Assembly: GCF_008831285.2 (NCBI RefSeq)
Contig: NC_045142.1
Location: forward strand, 12,726,716-12,790,715
From: Nymphaea colorata
Lineage: Eukaryota > Streptophyta > Magnoliopsida > Nymphaeales > Nymphaeaceae
DNA: 64,000 nt
Reading direction: 5' to 3'
This document shows positions 37,740-50,247 of this stretch, in pieces. A model generated the notes under the pieces. The model made no database searches. It saw only the letters and a program-made list of their open reading frames with translations, and was not told where the DNA came from. Position 1 is the stretch's first letter. The number at the start of each line of letters is the position of its first letter. A program made the position numbers and the translations under genes.

Positions 37740-38260
37740 ATTTGAAGACTATACACAAAATTGTTGAAACCAATGGTTAAATGTCTACCAAATAAGCACA
37801 ATTTATTCTCTTCTTGTGATGACATTCAATGAAGGATTCATAGTATTCTTTTTATCTAAACCTCCATTTGAAAGACAATTTTTTGCATCTAACTAATGAA
37901 AGCTCTGACTAGATGTGATAATAGAAAAAAAAGGAAAACATCACATAGTGACCAAATTTTTCAGTTGGTGCAAAGGTTTTATTAAAAATGAACCTATGAA
38001 TTGGCATTAGCAAGGAGATCAAATTTGTATTGGATGCTAGGAGTCAGATGAAATGTTTTTTATTTTGTTAACCTATTTATCACAAATTTATTTCTATTTT
38101 GAGACAAGTTGACAATTATTGATGTGTCATATCCTTTATTAATTGATGCTTGCCAATTTTGATAATGCATGGATTCACTAAAAAAGGTGAGAGTTTCTTT
38201 TCTCATAAAATAATATAAAGTCATTAAGAAAAAAGAGAATTTTAAAATTGGCAAATGAAA
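37740..38260 (-). mobile_element. Decayed copia element (RT region), separate from its neighbour
   Basis: Minus strand 38254-38060 reads ETLTFFSESMHYQNWQASINKG, the copia segment just before RT (EPxTFxEAxxxPNWQxAMNxE). It continues through KTFAPTEKFGHYVMFS and LDAKNCLSNGGLDKKN (the LDAKNAFLNGDL block, 37893-37850) to TRRE..FNHWFQQF near 37750. Integrase of the neighbouring copy lies at 36.1-36.4 kb, downstream of this RT on the same strand, so two elements are present, not one. It may extend to about 39.9 kb, where the minus strand is still TE-like but I found no diagnostic motif. Confidence 0.75.
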
Positions 38261-39762
38261 AGTTACAGAATATGGTGTTGTATGTTACTTATTGAGCACT
38301 TCATGCAGAATAAAAGAAGTGGCATCAGAAACAAAATTAGATAAATTAATAAGATGGTTGGGTGTGTGATGAGTTTGAGTGCCTTAAGATTGGTGAATTA
38401 GTAGAAGTTGTTGGTACTAAAGTATTGTTGTGGTAATCCATTTGTCACATTGTTTCCATAAAGCAAAGATGGAGTATACAGATTTTCACAAGATTTGAAT
38501 TAATAAGATAGCAAATGTAAAGGATCTGCCATGTCATAAGGAACTGGGCTTGGTAAGATGATGTCGGAATGAGGGTGAACTTCTCAAGCATTCAAAAAGG
38601 AAATATTTTCATAGAATTTTACATGTACAAACATCAAAACCTAAACTTTATTACTACATCGGGCATATATGGTCAACCAACAAATGTATATTGTTTTTTG
38701 GAAGAGCAAATCATATCAACGAAAACTAAAGTCTATATGTGCACATGTTTTGGTTTTTGTTAAGAGATAATGTGTTGCAATAAGGAACAAGAGAGATAGA
38801 GGAAGATGTTGAAATTACAAGCTTGAGTCACCTCAAAGAGGCATCGATGTTTTTGTTCAGCTCTTCCACTTAGTTGAAGACTGAAAATTTATGTACATAA
38901 TGTCCTACTCATGGAAATTTTGTTGATAGAAATTTCATAAATTTTCTTGGTACCATTGTTTTAACAATATAGTTCAATTAAATTAAAGTGGAAAAAAGTG
39001 ATCAGCTTTTATATGAAAAAAATTGATGTTATTCTTTGTTATGGTGGAGAATTAGATTTCAGTTTCGTTTTAGGTGGATATACATGGGAGGGCACACCAT
39101 TTTGCCTTGGCATGCTCAAATATACAACAATGGCACATTTTGAATTGCAGTTTTTGGGATTAAATATGTTACTTATAACATATAATTGGGATAAAATTAA
39201 TTTGGTGACTTAACCTTTGAGGTAGATGTATGCTTCATCTTGCTTATGAAAGAATCATTAATGTTGATTAGAAACTAAAACATTTTTTTTATATTCTTGA
39301 TGTTTGTTGAGTTCTTTAAGAGTACTGTAAATATACTTATGGCATGAACAGTTTTGTTATAAATATTTCGAGCCAATGAAAGAAGTCTACAAGATGTATC
39401 TCTCTTGATAAACATTAAATGAGCTTTTAAAATGGAATGAGAAGTTGATTTTTCTTGTTGACATTGTTCAACATGCATAAGCATACCACATATGTAGAAT
39501 CAATATATAAAGTGATACTAACAATGTAGTCATTAAATTAATCAACCAAAGAAAATATCATATCATCACAACAATGCCAAACTTTTTTATGCACTAATCC
39601 AGCTTTGTTAAAGTGCCATAATTTTATAGAATCATACTTGCATTTGGTACTTGAACCCATCAATATGTTGCCGTGTCTATGAATTGGGGTTGAGACTAGA
39701 CAACATTTGGATTATCTAAGTGATAAAGTAGAATGACAAGTTATCTCTAATGAGTTATCAAT

Positions 39763-40165
39763 CATTAGATAAGTTTAGATCTACAGTTGAATATTTATTG
39801 GTTCCACAACTGGTTTTGAATGAGCGTAGAGTAGAATGAAAGTAATGCTATTTAGAAAATGTCTAAGATTGATAAGAAATATCCAACCAAACTCTTCACT
39901 ATTTGAGAATGAATAGATAAGTGATTTCACATATGTTGCACCTATGATAGGCAATATTTGACACATTAGATAAGTTTATATCTACAGTTGAATATTTATT
40001 GGTTCCACAACTGGTTTTGAATGAGCATAGAGTAGAATGAAAGTAATGCTATTTAGCAAATGTCTAAGATTGATAAGAAATATCCAACCAAGCTCTTCAC
40101 TATTTGAGAATGAATAGATAAGTGATTTCACATATGTTGCAGCTATGATAGGCAATTTTTTGACA
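39763..40165. repeat. 201-bp tandem duplication
   Basis: CATTAGATAAGTTTAGATCT at 39763 recurs as CATTAGATAAGTTTATATCT at 39964. The following 200 bases match with only a few changes up to TTTGACACATT. Two copies, period 201 (a multiple of three). The high identity means it formed after most of the decay of the surrounding TE-derived sequence. Confidence 0.9.
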
Positions 40166-40769
40166 CATTTCTATAAGCACACGATAGATAACAACTGAAG
40201 GTAAAGTTTAAGATATGTCTATCCTTGGCTTCGATCCATGTTATGATACTATATGTTACATTGTGATGTCTATCTTCATCTATACTTTTGTTTGATATAC
40301 AATAACGATGGATTCTTATCTTATGTAGTATATGAGGAAAATGTTAACTAATCAAAACTGTCATGTTCCTTGATTGTTAGAAAATTGAAAGCTAACCAAT
40401 TCTCTTTCTAACATCATTTAGAAGGTTTTTTACTTGAAAAATGAGCTAGTTTTTAAATAACTTTTAAAATTGTTTACGTTGTCTAGAGCATGCGGTTTTC
40501 ACATAAGAAGAAATATCAATGAGAAGCTTGGGGAGTTCATTCACATGTGCTAAAATAATAGGCAACAACAATCAGAACCTCAACAAGCTATTTGACATGC
40601 AATAGAATAAATATTGCAAAAGATAAAAGTAAGGAATGATTCTGATAAGCTTGAACCTCAATTTCTAAGCAGACCACTACTTCTAGACTGTAAATCATCC
40701 AAAGTATTTTTTAAAATTTTTTCTTACAGTGAAATCCTACCATATTGATGGTTTCTCTCTTTTCTCTTT

Positions 40770-40770
<1 letters not shown>

Positions 40771-40848
<78 letters not shown>
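40771..40848. repeat. (CT)n-(AT)n compound microsatellite
   Basis: A CT run of about 23 bases passes directly into about 55 bases of AT dinucleotide. Confidence 0.95.
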
Positions 40849-40853
<5 letters not shown>

Positions 40854-42619
40854 TGTATATATTGCTATCTCAAAAAATTTTCAAGTTGATGCTTGTCGAA
40901 TCACTATGTCATTCCATTGTAGTCACATGCCTTTTCATCATACCAAGCTGGATTTTATCTTTAGGATTTATTCCTTTAAATAAGTTACAATTATCTTTGA
41001 ATTGGTCTAGTGAAATGGGTGCAACTGTCTGTTCTCCTCAAATAATAACCAAGTTTCTTAAATGTGAAGTAGAATAGTAATTAAATCATTAATGTTTGCC
41101 CTTAGCAAATGAATAATGATAAACTTTTTCTTGATTGTCTCAATGCAAAAGGATAATAGGCTATATTTAGTATAAACTCTATGTTACCGGGTTGAGATAC
41201 AACATCAAATGTATAAGGAAAAAATTCAAAATGATCTAATATTGAGGTTTTTGGAGAAACTTGAACTTATATACCTATATTCTATATTAAAGAGAGTCTT
41301 ACTTCGTATTCCTTCTAGATTCAAGTGAAAGATGGCTATTGGATGGGTTGAAATTCATCGTGATAAGCATTCCTAGCCAATTTTGAGGTGGTTTATTGTA
41401 CCTAGTGAAAAACCAAGCTCAACACTTTAACCTATAGTTAAGCACACAAACAGGTATTTCATAATGCTAGTCATTATTACCTTTATAGGCAATGGAGGAT
41501 TTGACAATAGTTCTTTCTTGAAGGTTTTGATAAAATCTTAGGAATAGTATACACCTACAATCACATTGTACACTAAATTTACAACTTTGTAAATTTTTCA
41601 TATGCAAATTGACACCAGCTATGAAGTGAGTTTTATCATACAAGTCTCATGCTAGTTTTTTGCATCGATTGTTATATAAAATATTATGTAGCATATGGCA
41701 CTAGTGGAGACTGTAAAAATGATATTTTGATTCCATGCAGATTGATTATGCTCTCCCTAATACGACACAACATTATTCTTAGTCATCATAAACATTATCT
41801 CATTGCATCAGCTTTGTAAACTACTACATTGATGTTTTATTGCCTTAATTTTCACACTATAGAGTGACTTGAGTTGGATCAACACCAATTAAAAATAAGA
41901 CCCTACAAATTCAGCAATAAGCATATTTGTTGTAGCGTATTTTATTGCTTGCAGTTAAATACTATAAATTGGTTGAGTTGAGGGGATTGCAACTCAAAAG
42001 AAGGCTCCACTTATTTGCGCTTACATACTAAATTAGTATAATTCACCACCTTGTAATTGATGTCATCTATGACCATGGTTGAAACATACTCTTCCTTTTA
42101 TAGATTGAGATTTTATCTTTTAAAAAAAATGGCAATATCAAATGTTGAGATAGAGAATCAATAACTTTGAGTGCTTACTTGCTGAGAGAGAAGTCCCTTC
42201 CTTTCCAATTTCTTGCCCAATTATAAAATAGTATAAGAACAAACTACTCAAATATGAAGCAAAGGTCCTCCCCATCTAGCAAAATGTAAAACAGCTTTCT
42301 TTGGAAACCCCAGTTGTAATTGTATGCACATGATAATGGCAAAACTCTTCAAAAAAAATTCCAAGTTTCAAAGTAATATGTCATCTACGACCTAACAATT
42401 CTGCTAGGCTTCATATTAATTTCCTTATTCCAATAGGTAACTATGTCATTCATAAATATAACTATAAACCAAAGATCACCAGTCATGTTAAGACAAATAT
42501 ATTCTTATTTAAATCCATCGATGAGGACCACCATAGATAGTTGGTAAAAACATCATGAACTATTATAGTATTATAAATCATTGTAGTACAACCTTTTTTT
42601 ATTTTTAGCTATATGGCAT

Positions 42620-42621
<2 letters not shown>

Positions 42622-42668
<47 letters not shown>
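42622..42668. repeat. (GA)n microsatellite
   Basis: About 47 bases of pure GA dinucleotide. Confidence 0.95.
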
Positions 42669-42671
<3 letters not shown>

Positions 42672-44689
42672 ACTATTGGATAGATAAATCCATACAAACT
42701 ATGATGTACCTTATCATTTGATATTGATGAATTGAGTAGCCAAATGAATGGCTACCTGTTTATCAATTGCATTTCAATTTTGCCCTTCTTAAAAGGGCGA
42801 AAGAGGGTAGAGTCCCCATTGTCTACATCACTCTCTTGCCCCATGTTGAAGCCATGACAGCCCTGCCTCAGTGGGCATGAGCAAGAAGCAGCTATATTCA
42901 TCCAATGATAGGGCCTTGACAACCTTGCAGCTATATCTATTCAACACCACTTTTTCTATGTTTTTCAAATTCTTATTTGACTATGCATATCCTCTAACTT
43001 TCTTGCAATCCCTAAAGCAAGATACAACATACACAGCAACACTCACACTTACAACCTTTTCCAAATTATATAATGAGGCTATTTCTATTTACTCCATGTA
43101 TTATTGCCTTTCTTCCTACTTTTCTTGATACATAATTTGTCAGTACATTTTGCCTTTTGTAGACTGATTATCCCTTCACTATTTTGTCAACCACAATTAC
43201 ACCCATGTTGTTTCAAGTCTAATCAAACTTGCTTTGAGCAGATTACGTCCGCTCTTACAAAGCAAATGATTCCTCAATTTACGATTAACATGCAAGTCGA
43301 AGATATTACAATTTAAGTTAATGGGTTATAAACAACAAAGATGGATATATTTTCACTAGGTATAGCCTAAAGACAAGACGTTATTAAGAGTAGTAATATG
43401 CAAGAAAACATCTAAGAAGTTTTCATTTTCATCTAAAAATTCTTAAGAAGGACATCATACATGAAATTGTTTATGTAGGTGAGAGCATTCATGAGAATCA
43501 TGGACCATGAATAGGATGATTTTTAGAATACATACTTCTATCTAGCTATTTTACAAACATCTTGGCATTAGTAGTAGCAACTTGAGCCATTGTAGTATGC
43601 AACTGAAATAGAGAAAAAGAGGAAAAGAAAAACAATCCACTCCGGTGTTTGTCCATAAAATAATCATGACACTTTTTCAAAATGGTATTTTTGAAAAACA
43701 TAGAAGGAAATGCGGAAAATTTTGGTGGTAGTTTTTTTAGCTTTGCAAGCATATTATATTAAGAATTCATTTCATAAATATTAACCCATTTTTCATAGAG
43801 GCATTCTTTTTCATTTGTATTATCTTTGTTATATGCAACAATTGTTTTTGAATTGACATTTTTTGCAAAAGGAAATAGAGGTAATGTAATTTCACTGCCC
43901 TTATGTGGTGGCACTTTGTGTCAGCAAACTGCTGGACAGATCCTTGTGGCATCCATCAAGTTGGTTTGACAAGTAGAGTTGAAACTACCACAATGATATA
44001 AGGGATTCAAATTTTACACGCATCCACTTCTTGGCTTGTTAAGGAAGTGTCAATGCCATTTGTTTCAAGGTGCTTAGGATAATTGAAATTTCAAGCCATA
44101 ATGGTTTTTTTCACATAAGCTATAAAAATGACCTTCAATTGAAAAAAATGAAATTCTCATAACTATCATGGGACTAAACTTTGCAACTTTATAATAATAT
44201 TGCATTTCTTTACTAGTTTTGTAGTTAGAGGAAAATTTGGGTTCTTTTATCTAACATTTCTTTCATTCCCTATCTTCTTTAAGGTAGACAATTATCAATT
44301 CACATCACAATTCAAACTTTTCTATATAGTTCTCAAGAAATCAAGTTCTTTCTTGTGAATAACTTTTTCCATTTTGCTAACATTGAAACCTACTTGGATG
44401 ATGGACCATTATTTTAAATGTATATATATCCACCATAATTGAAATTTGATACCTTACACAAATATCTCATGTACTAGTCTCACTATTTGGTCGTAGATCA
44501 AGTCACGACAAACTAGTTTATCTAGCAACAGACTAGTTTATAATGGTAAGAAAATAAAAAATAGCGAAAACATAGTTTATATGTTATGCACAGGGAAAGA
44601 GGATGAAGATATATCCAACAAACCACCAGCTGAGTTGCTAAAATACACTTTTATTTCTTAACAGTCATGGCCTCAAGATCGGCATATAG

Positions 44690-47600
44690 ATTAAAACAAC
44701 ACCATTTGCCTTTCAAACCTTCAAACCATTTTGTAGGCAGCTCCTTATTAAATCCGCCAGCCTTGATTTGAACTTTTAGTGTAAGGAGTTTCAATTTCTT
44801 TCCTTTGTACCTTTTTCCTCACATAATGACAATATATTTTTATGTGCTTAGTTCATTCACGAAACACCAAATTGGCTTAACTAAATTACTGTTTGATTGT
44901 CACAATCCGTGGAAATATGAGAGTCCATAGTAAATCATATTTCTTGGTTGGGAGAATTTATCCAACTGAGTTACTAGTCACAGTTCTACATTTCTATATT
45001 TAACTTCTATGTTGGAATGAGACACCACATGTTGTTTTTTTACTCTTCCAAGAGGCAAGATTACCTACCATAAATATATAGTGTGATAGAACTTCTATCA
45101 AGAGCAACTACCTAGTTTGATTTGGGATAGCATCTTATATTGATGTTACCATTAACTTTATAGTGTAATCCTCGCCCTCGGGTTTTTTATTCAAATACCT
45201 CATAATTCGAACTACCTTGACATGGATGGGTTTTAGAGCATGCATGTGTTGGCTCACAAGGCTGATTGCATGAGTGATGTTTAGTTGAGTCATCATAAGA
45301 TATATTAACTTTTTCACAAGCTTTTGGTACCAAATGATGTCTTTATTGACCTCACTTTGCCTTTTTCATGCTTAACATATGGCTTAATAGGAGTGTTCAC
45401 AAGCTTAACTCTCTAGTTTCTTTGAACATGTCAAGCACGAATTTTTGTTGGGAGAGAAAATACCTTTCTTTGACTTATAAATTTGTATCCCAAGAAAGCA
45501 CCGCAGTCTCTCCATACCTTTAGTTTTAAAAATTTGGTTGAGAAAGTGTTATGTCTTGGTTATGATGCCTAAATCATTTTTTGTCATGATTACATTATCA
45601 CCAATAATATATTTTCAACTTTTTCTGAAAAATAGAGCATTTCCAACATGGCTTTAGGTGAAACTTTTTTCTTCCAACGCAATACTTAACTTTTGATGCA
45701 TGCTCATGGATTCTATTTTAGTCTGTATCTAGATTTTCATAACTTGCATGTGAGATTCAGGTTCCCTTACTATGGATGGCCTAAAGGCAACTACATGTAA
45801 ACTTCTTCATTCAAGTCACATTGCAAAAAAGCATTCTTCATATCAAATTGAAATAATGGTTAGTCAAGGTTACAAGAAATAGATAGAAGAGCTCCATAGT
45901 TGTTCATTTTAGCTACAGAGCAATTTTTTTAATAGCACAAACCATGTTTAGTTATACCTCTTAGCCACCAAATGAGATTTATGTCACTCTATAGTGTTCA
46001 CTTATATTTGGTTTTAAATATCCATCTCTTAGCCACCAAATGAGATTTATGTCACTCTATAGTGTTATCACTTTTATATTTGGTTTTAAATATCCGTCTA
46101 CGCATCACACCATTTTAACCTTAGGTAAGTGAGTGATAACCCAAGTTTGGTTTTTTTAAAGTGGCTTTAGTTCTTCTCCTGTAGATTAAGACTATACAGA
46201 CAGCTTTATGGCTTCAAGATAGGTACTTGGTATCAGGTTGACTCAATATCTCACTCAAGAAAGCATTATGTTGAGGCATGCATGACACCATCATGGTTCA
46301 AGTATTGATCGACGTGATAGGAATTAACAACATAAGTAACATAGTCTCAAGATACCTTGGCAAGTGGCTAGTGCATTGTGACCTTCTCATTAGTGATGTC
46401 AAAAGAAGGACTTCTTGGTGCTTGGTCTCAGTAGTTATGTTTCTTCCTTTATCATCAAGATGTCAGTTGACTATAATAATGTCAAACATTAGGCAACAGT
46501 TGGTCTCAATGGTCATGTTTCTTCCTTCTTGGCTATAGTCATTAACATTAGGCAACACAATATGATTTAGACTCTCTCCCCTTGACTAACAAATTTTTCA
46601 AGTTTGACAAAAGGCCGCTTTCCATTGAAAAAAAAAAAGACAGAACCTGATATGTTTATTTGCTTTGATTCAACATTATAGCAGCGATAACTCTTTTTTG
46701 AAGAGGAATAGTCCAAAAGCATATGTTTGGCTTTAAAATTTAGCTTGTCATTCCCTTTGCTTTTAACATAAGCTATGCAACCAATGACCCTCATAATTTT
46801 GAGTGTGATTTTTTTGAGCAAAAGAACTTCAAGAGGTGACTTCTCATTCAATGCTTTTGATGAATGTGATTGATGGTGTAACAAGTAGTTATGGTTACAT
46901 CACTTTGAAACTCTTGGGGGACATTCATTTGAAAAGTGACTTAGTGGTTTCTAGTTTTGGTTCAATGACTCCATTTTCATGAGGTATGCCAACATAACTG
47001 AACCATTAGTTCATCCCATATTCTCTTTAAAATTGTTCAAATTCATGGTTTTAAAATTCACTTCCATTATCTATTTTGGTGGTTTTAATTCAGACTTCAA
47101 ACTGAGTTCCAAACATCTTGTAGATTTCATGAAACTTGAAGAAAACATCATGTTAGTTATCATCAAATAAATCCAAGTAACTCAATATGATCATAAATAA
47201 ACATTACATAGTAAAAAAAATTAGTATACGAGTCCACAAGTGGACCTCAAACATTAGAATGTACCAACTCATGTAGTGCAGTAACATTATTTTTAGATTC
47301 AAGAAAAGATAAACTTGACACCTTTGCAAACTTCACAAGACTGAGAATCAAGACATAAGTTTGGCACCAATGCAGTCAAGTGTAATTTGAAATATATCCA
47401 AGTCTTTTGCACCAAAGTTCTCCATCCGAACTAGATCTTGACATCAAAGTGAAAGCTTTATTGTCCAGCACATATAGTTTTGGCTTCAACGAGCCTTCAC
47501 CAATCTAACTCACTGTGGCATGATCCTAAGTCACAACATTAGTGGCAGTAAAAACAACTCGACAGTTCAAATCCTTAGATATTTTTTATACAAAAACAAA

Positions 47601-48640
47601 GTTAGATGATAGACTAGACATGTGTAACATTTTAGATTTATGTTTCTGATCTACAAAAATGACACCTCACCAGTTTCTTTAACATACATAGAAGAGCCAT
47701 ATGCTATGGGAATAAATTTAGTCAAGGCATGCAATGAATAGTTAGTCAACAAATTACACTCTATGGTCATATTATTGTTGGCCCCTAAATCTATAACCCA
47801 AAAATTAGATGATCACATACTTTTATAGTTTTTTCTAGGATTAGGACAAGCTAAGACTGCCACAACATTTTGTTTGACACTTTGCAATAACTTACTAATT
47901 TTCTTGAGTATGGTAGGTAAATCATTGGAATTCGATTTGACACTTTCAGCCACTTTAGTAGTGGAGGTAGTCTCCTTGATTTTTTCTGATGAATTTGGCT
48001 TACCATGAAGATTCCAGCACCGCTCATGAGAGTGGCCCTCCTTTTTGTGATGAGAATAGAACCTTCTAGTTGTGTTTTTCACTGATTGGAGTCCCCAATC
48101 TTGTAAAGTCACATGAAAAACTACTTTATCAATTGCTTCGACATCTTTGTTAATGGGTACCGGATTCATCACTTTTTTTTTAGACTCATCTCTCAATAGC
48201 ATAGAGCATATAGTGGATAAAGGGGGTAATTTGGAGGCCATAAAGATTTGGCTTCAAGTGATCTAGCTTTTAGGTTCAAGGCCTGCAACTAACTCAAACA
48301 TTTTGTGTTACTCACATAATTTTCCTTAGTTTCAAGGTTGGCCAGCATATTGAAAAGATAATCCAACTCATCCCACATACCTTCCATGCCTCCTAAGTAC
48401 TCACTAAAGGTCCTTTCTTCATATCTCAGATATTTTAGGAGAGTTGAAACATGTGGGCTACATCTTTCTTCTTTCTATACAACTCCTTGGTAAATTTCTA
48501 GATTTGTTCAGCAATTTCAGCAAAAAGAAAAAAAATCTTGAGAAATCTTTGACTCCATAGAATTGATCAACAAGGCCATAACAAGGTGATTGTTCAATCA
48601 TCACCTTTTAAATGGTGGGTTGCTTTCATCAGGCTTAGGG
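44690..48640 (-). mobile_element. Decayed copia element (gag to RNase H)
   Basis: About 4 kb on the minus strand with all domains in copia order. Gag: 48640-47813, including KDFSRFFFFLLKLL and a degenerate knuckle KKEGHSHERCWNLHGKP. Protease: WVIDLGANNNMT at 47800-47765, where the catalytic DSG/DTG reads DLG. Integrase C-terminal region: 46884-46567 (SPLEVLLLKK, GCIAYVKSKG, LDYSSSKKSYRCYN). RT: FDMKNAFLQCDLNEEVYM at 45848-45795. RNase H: NITHAISLVSQHMHALKP..VRIMRYL at 45275-45180, and TKHIKIYCHYVRKKVQRKEI at about 44842-44783. Many stops. No LTR pair could be fixed. Confidence 0.9.
45958..46096. repeat. 68-bp tandem duplication within the copia remnant
   Basis: CTCTTAGCCACCAAATGAGA and the following TTTATGTCACTCTATAGTGTT..TTTGGTTTTAAATATCC appear at 45958 and again at 46026 with small indels. 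The period is not a multiple of three, so this adds another frame break between the integrase and RT parts. Confidence 0.85.
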
Positions 48641-50073
48641 AGATTGCCAATAACATATTCCATCTTGGATTTGCTACTAAGTCAAAGGATGGTAGACTTC
48701 ATCCATGCCAAATAATTGGTGCATTTAGTAAAATTGAGGTGATTTTGTTTGAAGGTATGAGTCTTCATGCACCAGAATCTTCTAGACAATTCTACTGTTG
48801 GTATTCTTTGCCATGGATGAACCTCACAAAGTTCACTCACAAAGAAAGCTGCGCAGAGCAATCTAGCTTTCGATATGTGTATGAATGAAATTGAGTATGC
48901 AGTGAATCTAGGTATGTGCTTAAACCATAAAGTCATCGTTATTTACTATTATTTATCTATTTGCTTAGGGTGTCCCTTCTTGTAGCTAGTGCATGCATGG
49001 ATTTACAAAATTTTATTGTTACTTAATAACTTTTTTTTACTATTACAAATTTGCTGAATTCATTCCTAACAATATTTATTAATTCCCATACTTGTATAAA
49101 ACATGCTAAATATTGTATAATATAAGGTAATTCACATAACCATGTATAGTAAATATGAAAGCAAAAGAATAGATTCTTAACATGTAGCTATGTTGGTGTA
49201 GGTTCAATAAGAAAATATGTTACTAGATCATAAGTTATTATGAATTGTACTATCATTTCTATCTATTAGTATCTTCTGACACTGAACACAAGATTTGTGG
49301 CAAGACCCTTGCAAATCATCATACTTGATCTTGTTTGATTCTTAGTTTATTATGACACTTCTTTCACCACATTACCATAGGAACAGCTGAACCTAATGTT
49401 TTGCATTCCCTTCTAGTATTAGAGGGGCAATTGTATCCTACTAGCTTGTTCCACGATTATGCAAAAAAAGGTTATCCATTCACTAAATAACCTTTTGTTG
49501 TCTATGCAGTTGCTACAATTGGTTGAAATGCACATATTTAATTTAAGATGATTTTTTCATAATCTTTTAGAGTACTCAAACTAAACATTTAAAATGAATG
49601 GTAAAGTGTTAATAAATGTAATGCACTTTAGGGCTCAAAAGTACTTAAATAATGTTCATTTTTTTTATCAATGTCATGGAATGTCTTGATGGGTTTGGAA
49701 TTATAAATGTCATTAAAAGTCTTAAATCTTGCATATTTGGCTTTTTGAGTGGGCCATACACAAATGTTCTTTTATACTGCATCATACTTGCTACATTCAA
49801 TCACCATTTGTAATAACCTGAAATCTTTTTTGGATTTTTTAAAGGATATTGATAATTTTTTGGCATTTTGTGGGATCCATGCAACAATTATGTCATCACC
49901 TATGCGACTGCAAATAGATCAAAGCCTGAAGCCCAAAGCTTTATCCAAGACATTTATAATATTTTACCAAAAACTACGTGAGGTGCAAATAGATTTATTT
50001 TCATACATCATGTTTCTGTTGGTGCCAAACATGCATTTAATTCTATTGTACATTGTGGGGGGGGCGGGGGTGT
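48641..50073. other. Intergenic DNA
   Basis: No gene recognised. Both strands are open for 80-100 codons around 48600-48930, but neither frame shows a known domain. It may be the 5' untranslated part of the copia remnant. Confidence 0.4.
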
Positions 50074-50076
50074 GTA

Positions 50077-50247
50077 GGGGCGGAGCCAGGATTTTCTTTA
50101 GGGGCTGGCCGACAGTCTAACCTCTAAATCCGAGTAGGGCCAACTGAATTCAAATATAAAAAATACATGATGCAATTAAAAAATTTTATTTTTTTCATTG
50201 GCCGGGGTGGGGCCATGGCCTAGGCGGGCCTCCCCTCCCTCCGCCCC
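50077..50247. mobile_element. Small TIR element, TAGGGGCGGAG family
   Basis: Starts GGGGCGGAGCCAGGATTTTC and ends CCTCCGCCCC, giving a short terminal inverted repeat GGGGCGGAG. The right half has GC-rich text (GGCCGGGGTGGGGCCATGG), the left half is AT-rich. 171 bp, no coding capacity. Two diverged relatives are in the window (24151-24356 and probably about 51730-51850). No clear target duplication, since the flanks are G-runs. Confidence 0.65.

Larger units (their letters stand above)
40166..44690. other. AT-rich intergenic or TE-derived DNA
   Basis: No gene recognised. Contains a (CT)n-(AT)n microsatellite (40771-40848) and a pure (GA)n microsatellite (42622-42668). The minus strand around 42470-42210 has weak resemblance to retroelement polyprotein (for example LPLSCAYNYNWGFQ), too little to call. 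Confidence 0.45.

Noticed and set aside
38998-39213. Plus-strand frame with LGGYTWEG..TTMAHFELQFLGL, vaguely like copia RNase H
   Set aside because: Resemblance is too weak, and the surrounding copia remnants are on the opposite strand.
42210-42470. Minus-strand text resembling gypsy integrase (LP..AYN)
   Set aside because: Only a few residues match and frames change often; not enough to call an element.
48586-48936. Overlapping 100-codon (+) and 84-codon (-) frames
   Set aside because: Neither has a known domain; they sit at the probable 5' edge of a copia remnant and may be leader sequence.
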